NCBI RefSeq assembly: GCF_015351075.1
Contig: NZ_JADKRS010000003.1
Coordinates: forward strand, 186,001 to 250,000
DNA length: 64,000 bases
Source of the DNA: Clavibacter sp. VKM Ac-2873
GTDB taxonomy: Bacteria; Actinomycetota; Actinomycetes; Actinomycetales; Microbacteriaceae
Reading direction: 5' to 3'
Shown piece by piece: positions 10,549-17,923 of the stretch. The position numbers and the translations under genes are program-made. Numbering within the stretch: the stretch's first letter is position 1; each line of letters starts with the position of its first letter. The notes under the pieces were generated by a model. The model was not told where the DNA came from, made no database searches, and saw only the letters and a list, made by a program, of their open reading frames with translations.

Positions 10549-11622
10549 TCAGTGCCGGTGCTCGGTGTCCCACACGGGGAACGGATCCGCGTAGCCGTGC
10601 CACGCATCCGGTCCCGCCACGAGCTCGTCGGCCCCGAGGAGGCAGGCGCCGAGGATCCGGTCGAGCAGGGCGCCGTCGAGGTGCTCGCCCACGAACGCGA
10701 TCTCCTGGCCGGCGGGCGAGTCGGCGTCCCAGCTGCGCATGGCGGTGGGGTCGAGGCTCAGCACGTCGCCCGCGGTCGCCCAGGATCCGACGGTCGCGGG
10801 CCGGGTCGCGAGGCGCACCAGCCCGCGGGAGCGCACGATCCGGCCGACCGGGCCGGGCACGAGGTCGTGCGCGACGGCCGTGTGCAGGCGGCCGGGGTGG
10901 AACGGGCGCGGGTCGCGGAAGACGTGCACGCCCATCCCGTCGGCGGACGTGGGGGCGGCCTCGCCCGCGAGCGCGACCTGCCAGCCCATGCCCGCGGCGA
11001 GCCGCCTGGCCCGCTGCCGACCGATGCGGAGGGGCGACGGCACGAGCGAGCGCCGGTCGGCCGTGGCGATGACGCGGGCGTCCGGGGCCAGGTGCGCGAG
11101 CAGGGCGACGGCGCGGCGGGCGTCGGGGGTGGGATGGTCGGGATCCAGGTCGTCGAGCACCACGACGCTCGCGCACTCGAGCCGCCCGGCCAGCCGCTCG
11201 GCCGCGTCGAACGGCGTCGCGTCGGCGTGGCCCGGGTCGAGCAGCAGCTCGCGGATCTCGGCGACGGAGGAGACCGCGACCACGTCGAGGATGCCGATGG
11301 GCGTGGATCCGGGATGCCGCGCCTCGACCACGTGCTCCAGCACGAGCGCGACCTCGAGCGGATCCGCGGCCGGCTCGAGCGCGACGACCGCGAGCCCGGT
11401 GCGGCCGTCGTCGGCGTCCGCGATGAGGCCGTCGGCGATGTCCGCGCCGAGGTCGCCGCTGTCGCCGCCCGGCGCCTCGACCACGGCGGGCGGGGCCGAC
11501 GGAGGTGCGCCGACGGCGGCCGCCGCGACGCGCGCGGCGGCGTCGAGGTCGCTCGCGGAGACGAGGGTGACGGCCAGCCCGCCGCGGGTGACGGACGGAC
11601 GGGCATCGCGGTGGGGATCCAT
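10549..11622 (-). CDS. CobW/COG0523-like protein lacking the P-loop
   Basis: 357 residues. The C-terminal half is a CobW_C domain (HVFRDPRPFHPGRLHTAVAH, then GRIVRSRGLVRLATRP and a WDTEHRH end). The N-terminal half aligns by eye with the G3E GTPase fold, but the GxxxxGKT P-loop and the CxCC metal motif are missing. COG0523 proteins handle zinc or cobalt, and those under Zur act in zinc starvation. A Zur-like palindrome lies 16 bases before the start, which agrees with a zinc role. Whether this P-loop-less form still binds nucleotide is doubtful. Confidence 0.8.
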   Translation of the reverse strand: MDPHRDARPSVTRGGLAVTLVSASDLDAAARVAAAAVGAPPSAPPAVVEAPGGDSGDLGADIADGLIADADDGRTGLAVVALEPAADPLEVALVLEHVVEARHPGSTPIGILDVVAVSSVAEIRELLLDPGHADATPFDAAERLAGRLECASVVVLDDLDPDHPTPDARRAVALLAHLAPDARVIATADRRSLVPSPLRIGRQRARRLAAGMGWQVALAGEAAPTSADGMGVHVFRDPRPFHPGRLHTAVAHDLVPGPVGRIVRSRGLVRLATRPATVGSWATAGDVLSLDPTAMRSWDADSPAGQEIAFVGEHLDGALLDRILGACLLGADELVAGPDAWHGYADPFPVWDTEHRH

Positions 11623-11637
11623 CCGCCCAGCCTAGAA

Positions 11638-11650
11638 GAGAATCGTTCTC
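11638..11650. promoter_or_regulatory. Zur/Fur-like box upstream of the CobW-like gene
   Basis: GAGAA-TCG-TTCTC, perfect five-base arms; read on the minus strand the wider site is ATGAGAACGATTCTCTT, close to the actinobacterial Zur box TGAAAATGATTTTCA. It is 16 bases upstream of the CobW-like start and would cover the promoter. The Lsr2-like gene points away from it at 11722, with its own TAGGCT -10 box at 11684. Confidence 0.65.
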
Positions 11651-11721
11651 ATCAACGCCGCGAGGGATGTCGCCGCGGCGACCTAGGCTTCCGGAGGGGA
11701 TCGAGAGCCCGAGGAGACGGC

Positions 11722-12069
11722 ATGACCGACGACGTGGATCCGCGCGACGACAGGCGCGACGCCACGAGCGAGACGGTGCGCTTCGGCCTCGACGGCATCG
11801 TGCACGAGATCGACCTCGATCCCGCCGGCGCCCGCGCCCTCCGCACCGCGCTCGCGCCGTACGTCGCCGCCGGGCGGCGCACGACCGCGACGATCACGCC
11901 GATCCAGGACGAGCCCGCGCGTCCCGCAGCCGGCCCCGCCGGCGCAGCACCGACCGGCGAGCGCGCCGCCGCCCGCGCCTGGCTCGAGGCGAACGGCCAC
12001 AAGCTCGGCCCGGGCGGCCGCATCTCGGCCACGCTGATGACGCTCTACCGCGGCCGCGACGGGCGCTGA
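11722..12069 (+). CDS. Lsr2-like nucleoid-associated protein
   Basis: 115 residues. The N-terminal half TVRFGLDGIVHEIDLDPAGA resembles the Lsr2 dimerisation domain, and the C-terminal half has the Lsr2-type DNA-binding helix pair: RAWLEANGHKLGPGGRISAT followed by LMTLYRG. Lsr2 binds the minor groove of AT-rich DNA and silences acquired genes in actinobacteria. The linker between the halves is Ala/Pro-rich. The start has GAGGAGA six bases upstream, and a TAGGCT -10 box at 11684-11689 gives a short leader. The DNA-contact loop reads GPGGRIS rather than the usual RGR, so binding may be altered. Confidence 0.75.
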   Translation: MTDDVDPRDDRRDATSETVRFGLDGIVHEIDLDPAGARALRTALAPYVAAGRRTTATITPIQDEPARPAAGPAGAAPTGERAAARAWLEANGHKLGPGGRISATLMTLYRGRDGR

Positions 12070-12227
12070 TCCGCCGAGCGCGGCGCCGACCGCAGCCGCG
12101 CGCGACGATGCGTGAGCGCCGACCGTCTTCTGTGCAGGAGCCATGCCGCGTGATCGAGCGCCCCCTTGACCTCCGTTCGCGCGGCTCCTCGCGCGATCCC
12201 GCATCCACTCGATCCGACGGAGGAACA

Positions 12228-12761
12228 TTGCACATCATCATGCGAACGACGGCGGCAGCCGCCATCGCCGGCGCCCTGTCCATCGGCCTCGCCACGCCCA
12301 CGACCGCAGACGCTGCGACCGTCGGGATCCATGTCTCCATCGGTTCGCACGTGGACCGGGAGGCGCGGTTCGCGCTGCCGGCGCCGAAGCGCCTCACCGG
12401 CCCTGATGACGGCACCGCTCCCCTCACCGTCCACGTCACGCAGCGCTCGATCTGCGCCGGCACGACCAAGTGCGTCGCGTTCAGCGGCACCGGCGTCCCC
12501 GGCCAGACCGTCGTGGTCACGTACGAGGTGACCAAGGACCCGCTGTTCGGCGACCGCGGCGCGGCGGGCATCACCACCGTGTCGGAGAAGGTGGACGTCG
12601 ACGGCACCGGCAACTGGTCGCTCAACACCGAGTTCCCGAACGCCGTCGTCACGAAGGACGCCGCGGGCACGCGCAGCGTGGCGTACCACGTGGTCGAGTC
12701 GGACGACGTCCTGACCCTCGTCGCCACGGCGCGGTTCGCGGGAGCCATCCCGATCCGCTGA
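12228..12761 (+). CDS. Secreted protein of unknown function
   Basis: About 177 residues. A signal peptide MRTTAAAAIAGALSIGLATP ends in ADA-A; the mature part is beta-rich with a TVHVTQRSICAGTTKCVAF stretch carrying two cysteines, then alternating hydrophobic residues as in an Ig-like or bacterial surface domain. Two starts are possible: TTG 12228, four bases after GGAGG, or ATG 12240, which begins directly at the signal peptide but has a long spacing. The TTG is given because of the Shine-Dalgarno. No family recognised; an extracytoplasmic location is the only firm statement. Confidence 0.6.
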   Translation: MHIIMRTTAAAAIAGALSIGLATPTTADAATVGIHVSIGSHVDREARFALPAPKRLTGPDDGTAPLTVHVTQRSICAGTTKCVAFSGTGVPGQTVVVTYEVTKDPLFGDRGAAGITTVSEKVDVDGTGNWSLNTEFPNAVVTKDAAGTRSVAYHVVESDDVLTLVATARFAGAIPIR

Positions 12762-12781
12762 TCCACACCACGGCACCGAGA

Positions 12782-12821
12782 CGCCCGAGGGGCTGGCGCG
12801 ACCGCGTCGGCACCTCGGGCG
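12782..12821. terminator. Possible hairpin between convergent genes
   Basis: CGCCCGAGG (12782-12790) pairs with CCTCGGGCG (12813-12821) across a 22-base loop, between the ends of the secreted-protein gene and the convergent arabinofuranosidase gene. There is no T tract. The large loop makes it a modest candidate. Confidence 0.4.
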
Positions 12822-12903
12822 CCTCGCTGCCGGCCCACCCCGACGCACGACGCCCGCCGGCCGAGGGTGCGGCGCGACGGGCGCGTGGACGAGCGGGAGC
12901 GGA

Positions 12904-14445
12904 TCAGCCGAGCGACACGGCCGTCCACGACACGGGCGGCAGCGTGATCGTGAGGGTGCCGTCGGCGAGCGTCGCCGACGCGTTCGGCGTGAGGCCCACG
13001 CGCTCGCGGTCGTCGAACGTGTTCTTCGCGTAGACGTCCTCGTCGTGGATCCCCACGGCCTCGAGCACCTCGGAGACCGCGAGCCCGGCGACGTCGACCT
13101 CGAGGGTGAGCGCGTCCGCCAGGCTGCGGTTCACGAGGAAGACCGCGGCGCGGCCGGTGGCCTCGTCGAAGGTCACGACGGAGTCGACGAGCGGCGCGGT
13201 GCCGTGCACCTCGGTCTCGTACGTGCCCACGTCGATCCGCGGCTTCAGCACCTCGCCCTGCGCGAGCCGGCTCGTGACCGAGAACGGGAAGAACGTGGTC
13301 TGGCGCCAGGCGCCGCCGCCGGTCTCCGTCATGATCGGCGCGATCACGTTCACGAGCTGCGCGAGGCTGGCCGACGTGACGCGGTCGCTGTGCTTCAGCA
13401 GCGTGATCATGAGATTGCCGAGCACGACCGCGTCCGCCACCGAGTAGACGTCCTCGAGCAGGTGCGGCGCGTAGGGCCAGCCCTCGGTGATGACGCCCGA
13501 CTCCTGGTGCTCGTCGAGGTACCAGACGTTCCACTCGTCGAACGAGATGTTGATGGTCTTGTCGCTCTTGCGGCGGTACTTGACCTGGTCGGCCGACGCG
13601 ACGACCGTGCGGATGAAGTACTCCATGTCGAGCGACGAGGCGAGGAAGCTGCCGAGGTCGCCCTTGCGCTCCTGGTAGTAGGCGTGGGCCGAGATGAAGT
13701 CGACCGAGTCGTACGTCTTCTCCAGCACCGTCCGCTCCCACTCGCCGAAGGTCGGCATGCCGGATCCGCTGCTGCCGCACGCGACGAGCTCGAGGGTCGG
13801 GTCGACCATCTTCATGGCGCGGGCGGTGCGGCCGGCGAGCGTGCCGTAGTCCTCGGCGGTCATGTTGCCGACCTGCCAGTCGCCGTCCATCTCGTTGCCG
13901 AGGCACCACATCTTGACGTTGTGCGGCTCGGGCGATCCGTTGGCGATGCGCTGGTCGGAGAGGGCGGTGCCGCCGGGGTGGTTCGAGTACTCGAGGATGT
14001 CGAGCGCCTCGAGCACGCCGCGCGTGCCGAGGTTCACGGCCATCATCAGCTCGCTGCCGGTGAGCTCGCACCAGCGCGCGAACTCATCGAGGCCGACCTC
14101 GTTGGTCTCGAGCGAGTGCCAGGCGAGGTCGAGGCGCTTCGGGCGCTCGGCACGCGGGCCGACGCCGTCCTCCCAGCGGTAGCCGGAGACGAAGTTGCCG
14201 CCGGGGTAGCGGATCGTGCTCGTGCCGAGCTCCTTGACGAGGTCGACGACGTCGCCCCGGAAGCCGTCCGCGTTCGCGGTGGGGTGGCCGGGCTCGTAGA
14301 TGCCGTCGTAGACGCAGCGGCCGAGGTGCTCGACGAACGAGCCGAAGGTGCGGCGGTTGACGGGGGCGACGACCGCGGTGCGGTCGATGGCGATCCGGGC
14401 GTCGGCCGACGGGAAGGCGTCGGTCGTCGAGGGGGCGTCGGTCAT
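12904..14445 (-). CDS. abfA: Alpha-N-arabinofuranosidase, GH51
   Basis: 513 residues, full length for intracellular GH51. The substrate pocket motif IRYPGGNFVSGYRWEDGVGP is present, the acid/base Glu is in WCLGNEMDGDW and the nucleophile Glu in ISFDEWNVWY. No signal peptide, so it cleaves arabino-oligosaccharides taken up from plant arabinan or arabinoxylan. The ATG at 14445 has AAGGA seven bases upstream; the open frame before it is not coding-like. A 14-base LacI-type palindrome lies 69 bases upstream, pointing to sugar-controlled expression. Confidence 0.95.
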   Translation of the reverse strand: MTDAPSTTDAFPSADARIAIDRTAVVAPVNRRTFGSFVEHLGRCVYDGIYEPGHPTANADGFRGDVVDLVKELGTSTIRYPGGNFVSGYRWEDGVGPRAERPKRLDLAWHSLETNEVGLDEFARWCELTGSELMMAVNLGTRGVLEALDILEYSNHPGGTALSDQRIANGSPEPHNVKMWCLGNEMDGDWQVGNMTAEDYGTLAGRTARAMKMVDPTLELVACGSSGSGMPTFGEWERTVLEKTYDSVDFISAHAYYQERKGDLGSFLASSLDMEYFIRTVVASADQVKYRRKSDKTINISFDEWNVWYLDEHQESGVITEGWPYAPHLLEDVYSVADAVVLGNLMITLLKHSDRVTSASLAQLVNVIAPIMTETGGGAWRQTTFFPFSVTSRLAQGEVLKPRIDVGTYETEVHGTAPLVDSVVTFDEATGRAAVFLVNRSLADALTLEVDVAGLAVSEVLEAVGIHDEDVYAKNTFDDRERVGLTPNASATLADGTLTITLPPVSWTAVSLG

Positions 14446-14513
14446 GGAGTGGTCCTTCACTTCATCGGGAGCGGGGCCGATCGACGCCGGCAGTGCCGGG
14501 TGGATCCGAGCCG

Positions 14514-14527
14514 TTACAACGTTGTAA
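14514..14527. promoter_or_regulatory. LacI-type operator upstream of abfA
   Basis: TTACAAC-GTTGTAA, a perfect 14-base palindrome with the central CG typical of LacI-family sites, in an AT-rich patch followed by a second half-like AACAACG. It lies between abfA and the divergent NUDIX-kinase gene. The regulator is not adjacent; the LacI protein at 37722 or one outside the window could bind. Confidence 0.7.
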
Positions 14528-14608
14528 GAACAACGTCCCCTCATTGTCCCGGGGGCGCGGGGGACGTGTCAACGCGGGCGGCGGCCGGGCTGCCGCTAGC
14601 GTCGTGGG

Positions 14609-15592
14609 GTGCCCGCATCCGACCACGTCCGGCGCCTGCGCTCACGCGTCGGGCACGACCTCCTGCTCCTGCCTGCGGTGACCGCGGTGGTCCAGGACGG
14701 CGACCGGTTCCTGCTGGCGCGGCAGCGCGACACGGACCGGTGGAGCCTCGTCGGCGGCGCGGTCGAGCCCGGTGAGGATCCCGCCGAGGCGCTCGCGCGC
14801 GAGGTGCGGGAGGAGCTCGGCGTCGAGCCCGAGATCGGAGCGATCGTCGGGGCGTACGGCGGCGCCGCGCTCGAGGCGACCTACCCGAACGGCGATCGCG
14901 TCGCGTACGTGACGGTCGCCTACCGGTGCGTGCTGCCCGCGGCCGAGCTGTCGCTCGACGACGACGAGCTCGTCGAGGTGCGATGGGCGCGTCGGGCGGA
15001 GGTGGACGCTCTCGACCGGCACGAATGGATCGACCGGGTGCTGGACGACGCCGCGAGAGCACCGCGGGCTGTCCCCACGCATGCCCTCTTCCTCGGCGGG
15101 CGCTCGGGCGTCGGCAAGACGACGGTGGCGGCGGAGGTGTCGCGGATCCTCACAGCGGCCGACGTCGCCCACGCGCTCATCGAGGGCGACGGGCTCGACC
15201 AGGCCCACCCGGAGCCGTGGCGGCAGGGGATCCCCCTGGCCGAGCGGAACCTGGCGGCGATGTGGCGCAACTACCGCGAGGCCGGCTGGACCCGCGTGAT
15301 CTACACCAACACGGTCAGCGTGCTCGAGCTGCCCGGGCTCACGGCGACGCTCGGTGGCGAGGTCGAGGCGGTCGGCGTGCTGCTCACGGCCGACGACGCG
15401 ACGGCGGCCGCCCGGCTGGCGGGACGCGAGATCGGGTCGGGGCTCGCGGAGGCGATCGGCCGGAGCGCGGCCGCGGCGCCGCGGTTGGCGGCGGGGGCAC
15501 CGGCCGGGGTGCATCGGGTGGCGACCGACGGGCGGAGCGTCGCGGAGATCGCGGCGGAGGTGGTGGGGCTCAGCGGGTGGCTCGGAGGCTGA
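14609..15592 (+). CDS. NUDIX hydrolase fused to a P-loop kinase-like domain
   Basis: 327 residues with two domains. Residues 20-145 are a NUDIX hydrolase: the box GGAVEPGEDPAEALAREVRE runs on as ELG around 49-71. Residues 158-325 are a P-loop NTPase with Walker A GGRSGVGKT at 163-171, and look like the small nucleoside or adenylyl kinase-like group. NUDIX enzymes cleave nucleoside diphosphates linked to another group; the kinase half may act on a related small molecule. GTG 14609 lies six bases after a TAGCGT -10 box, so a leaderless transcript is likely. A frameshift merging two genes is unlikely because the frame and codon use are continuous. Confidence 0.82.
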   Translation: MPASDHVRRLRSRVGHDLLLLPAVTAVVQDGDRFLLARQRDTDRWSLVGGAVEPGEDPAEALAREVREELGVEPEIGAIVGAYGGAALEATYPNGDRVAYVTVAYRCVLPAAELSLDDDELVEVRWARRAEVDALDRHEWIDRVLDDAARAPRAVPTHALFLGGRSGVGKTTVAAEVSRILTAADVAHALIEGDGLDQAHPEPWRQGIPLAERNLAAMWRNYREAGWTRVIYTNTVSVLELPGLTATLGGEVEAVGVLLTADDATAAARLAGREIGSGLAEAIGRSAAAAPRLAAGAPAGVHRVATDGRSVAEIAAEVVGLSGWLGG

Positions 15593-15617
15593 CGACGCGC
15601 CGTGCCGGGCCGACTCG

Positions 15618-16856
15618 TCACCCTATCCGCGGCCAGTCGCTGGTCAGATGCGCCTCGATGGCGCGGTGCCGGAAGCCGTAGGACGTGCCCCGGTCGATGA
15701 TGCCGCGCACGGTGTCCAGGCGCTGCGCCGTGGTGCCGACTTCCGTGGCCCTCGACCGCCCCATCTCCTTCGCGATGCGGGTGAGCGTGCGCTCCTCGGC
15801 GGGCAGCGCCGCCATCGCCTCCACGAAGGCCCGCTCCCGCGGGGGCAGCCTCTCGAGGATCCGCTCGACGTGCGCGGCCGCCTCGCGCTCCGCGCCTCGC
15901 CAGCCCGCGTGGACCTCGTCGCGGGTGATCGTCGTGCCGGAGCCGGCGTACCAGGCGCGCTCCCCCGCCAGTTGGAAGAGGAACGGTTCCCCGCGGCACA
16001 GGTCGACGATCGCGGCCGCGGCGTCCTGGTCCATGCGGACGCGGCGGGTGCGACCCGAGCCGTCCGCGACCTGCCAGCCCGGCACGACGAAGTCCTGCAA
16101 CGCGGCGCGGATGTCCTCGTCGTCGATCGCGGTCAGGACGGTCGTGCGGAAGCGCCGGGCGAAGGTCGCGCCCTTGTGGGCGCCCGCCCGGTCCTCGAAG
16201 TCCGGCAGGCCCGTGAGGTACACCGCGATGGGCAGGGACCGGCGCACGTGGGCACCCCCGGGGATCGCGACCTCCTCCTCGTGCGTGATGGCGTCGCCGA
16301 GGGCGATCAGCAGCTGCGAGAGCGTCCGCTCGTCCGTGATGTTCTGCACCTCGTCGACATGGACGAGGGCGACCCGGTCGTGCCGCATCGCCGCGCGGCC
16401 GACCTCGACGAGCAGCGCCGTCAGCGCGGTGTACGGCTCGGGGCCGCTCTGCTCGGAGCCCCGCACGGTCAGCGACAGCCCGGCCGCCGCGACCGTCTCC
16501 ACCCGGCCGATGGCCTCCCTGATGCGCTTCTCGCGCAGGGAGGGCAGGCCAGCGACGCGCGCGAGCTCCAGCACGGCCGCGGCGACCGGCTTCAGCGGAT
16601 CGGCACCGAGGGGGATCCGGAGCTGCGGCGTGACCCAGTCCCCCTCACGGGCGGCGGTCTGCGCGATGCGCCGCACGAGGGAGGACTTGCCGAGCCCGGG
16701 TTCGCCGAGCACGGTGCGCCCGCGCTCGGGGAGGCCGCGCAGGAGCCGGGGGCGGACCACGTCCCGCCAGTCGCTGAGCTGCTCGGTGCGGCCCGCCCAG
16801 ATCTCCGGGACGGTGTCCGAGCCGGGGCTGAACGGGTTGTCGGTCGCGTCGCGCAT
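15618..16856 (-). CDS. Stand-alone AAA ATPase (AAA_16/ORC1-like) with C-terminal winged helix
   Basis: 412 residues. Walker A GEPGLGKS at 51-58, Walker B VALVHVDE at 162-169, then a lid domain and a C-terminal region (LTRIAKEMGRSRATEVGTTA) that reads as a winged helix. The layout resembles ORC1/Cdc6-like and STAND-type ATPases found as single genes in actinobacteria, where function is often unknown; defence or plasmid-type roles are possible but unproven. ATG 16856 is used: a long perfect inverted repeat ends one base before it, and TAATGT seven bases upstream gives a leaderless start. Confidence 0.75.
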   Translation of the reverse strand: MRDATDNPFSPGSDTVPEIWAGRTEQLSDWRDVVRPRLLRGLPERGRTVLGEPGLGKSSLVRRIAQTAAREGDWVTPQLRIPLGADPLKPVAAAVLELARVAGLPSLREKRIREAIGRVETVAAAGLSLTVRGSEQSGPEPYTALTALLVEVGRAAMRHDRVALVHVDEVQNITDERTLSQLLIALGDAITHEEEVAIPGGAHVRRSLPIAVYLTGLPDFEDRAGAHKGATFARRFRTTVLTAIDDEDIRAALQDFVVPGWQVADGSGRTRRVRMDQDAAAAIVDLCRGEPFLFQLAGERAWYAGSGTTITRDEVHAGWRGAEREAAAHVERILERLPPRERAFVEAMAALPAEERTLTRIAKEMGRSRATEVGTTAQRLDTVRGIIDRGTSYGFRHRAIEAHLTSDWPRIG

Positions 16857-16857
16857 G

Positions 16858-16901
16858 TTGGTAACATTACCAGCGCTCACGCGACTTGATAATGTTACCA
16901 A
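16858..16901. promoter_or_regulatory. 12-bp perfect inverted repeat at the AAA ATPase promoter
   Basis: TTGGTAACATTA (16858-16869) and TAATGTTACCAA (16890-16901) are perfect reverse complements, 20 bases apart. The first arm is part of a smaller dyad, GGTAA-CA-TTACC. The arms are far less GC-rich than the surroundings and the inner one contains the likely -10 box, so a bound protein would block transcription. It fits an operator with two half-sites better than a terminator, as there is no GC stem or T tract. Confidence 0.7.
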
Positions 16902-16924
16902 CCGAGAGCGGATCTGAGCGCGGA

Positions 16925-17383
16925 TCAGGCCGGCCCCACGTGCCTCCCCGGGACCGGGCTCGAGTACACGACGTGGGTCGTGATCCCGCCGAGGGCGGCG
17001 AGGCGGCCCGTGATGCGCTCGAGGTCGCGCATCGAGCGGGCGTGGACCTTGATGATGAAGCAGTCGGCGCCCGTGACGTGGTGCGCCTCGACGATCTCCG
17101 GCACCTCCGCCACGAGTGCGTGGAACGGGCGGTAGTCGCCCGACGGGTACGCGAGGCGCACGAACGCGGTGACGGCCCAGCCGAGGGCCTCGGGATCCAC
17201 CGTGATGGAGTAGCCGGTGATGATGCCCGCCTCGGTGAGGCGGCGCACGCGCTCGGCGGTCGCGCTGGCGGAGAGCGATACAGCCCGGCCGAACTGCGCG
17301 ACGCTCATCCGGCCGTCGCCCTGGAGCTCGGCGATGATCGCGTGGTCGGTGGCGTCGAGGGTCAGCGGCGGATTCGTCGGCAT
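16925..17383 (-). CDS. Lrp/AsnC family transcriptional regulator
   Basis: 152 residues: N-terminal helix-turn-helix (LDATDHAIIAELQGDGRMSV, then SLSASATAERVRRLTEAGII) and a C-terminal RAM ligand domain (AFVRLAYPSGDY, VTGADCFIIKVHARSMRDLE). Lrp/AsnC proteins sense amino acids and often control a divergent neighbour, here the rhodanese-like gene. The ATG follows TAGGTT by seven bases, so it is probably leaderless. The longer open frame upstream overlaps the divergent gene and is rejected. Confidence 0.9.
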   Translation of the reverse strand: MPTNPPLTLDATDHAIIAELQGDGRMSVAQFGRAVSLSASATAERVRRLTEAGIITGYSITVDPEALGWAVTAFVRLAYPSGDYRPFHALVAEVPEIVEAHHVTGADCFIIKVHARSMRDLERITGRLAALGGITTHVVYSSPVPGRHVGPA

Positions 17384-17477
17384 GCGGCCGAACCTACCGG
17401 GCGATCCGCGGCGCGACGGCCCCGATGCCGGGCGACGGCCCTTCCTCGTGCCCGGTCCGTGGCGCTTCGATGGAGGC

Positions 17478-17897
17478 ATGCAGACGAGCATCACCGCGAC
17501 CGACTTCCTCGCCGCCAAGCTGACCTACGAGACCGATCCGGCCGACCTCGCCGCCGACCGCGCGAGCGGCGCGGCGCCCCTCGTGGTCGACGTGCGGTCC
17601 GACGCGTCGTGGGCGCAGGGGCGGATCCCGGGTGCCGTCCACATCCCCGGCGCCGGGCTCGCCGCGCGCGCCGCCGCCGCGCTGCCCGACCGCGACGCGC
17701 GCATCGTCGTCCACTGCTGGGGCCCCGGCTGCAACGGCAGCACGCGCGCGGCCCTCACGCTCGCGACGCTCGCCTACACGCGCGTGCAGGAGCTGATCGG
17801 CGGGTTCGAGCACTGGGCGCGCGAGGGGTTCGCGGTGGTCACGGATGCGGGGCGGACGCGGCGGGAGGCGGATCCGCTGACGGCGCCGGTCGGCTGA
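17478..17897 (+). CDS. Rhodanese-like domain protein
   Basis: 139 residues, a single rhodanese domain: VVDVRSDASWAQGRIPGAVH with the CH2A-type IPGA motif, then the active-site strand IVVHCWGPGCNGSTRAA. The loop carries CNGSTRA, so the catalytic Cys is the second of two cysteines five residues apart. It could move sulfane sulfur between a donor and an acceptor thiol. The ATG has TGGAGG two to three bases upstream. Divergent from the AsnC regulator, which probably controls it. Confidence 0.85.
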   Translation: MQTSITATDFLAAKLTYETDPADLAADRASGAAPLVVDVRSDASWAQGRIPGAVHIPGAGLAARAAAALPDRDARIVVHCWGPGCNGSTRAALTLATLAYTRVQELIGGFEHWAREGFAVVTDAGRTRREADPLTAPVG

Positions 17898-17922
17898 GGA
17901 CGAGGGCGCGGTCGCTCAGCCG
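17891..17922. terminator. Hairpin between convergent rhodanese and hydrolase genes
   Basis: CGGCTGAG (17891-17898) pairs with CTCAGCCG (17915-17922); the same CTCAGCCG is repeated directly after. It covers the rhodanese stop codon and ends two bases before the convergent stop, so it could end transcription from both sides. Confidence 0.4.
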
Positions 17923-17923
17923 C

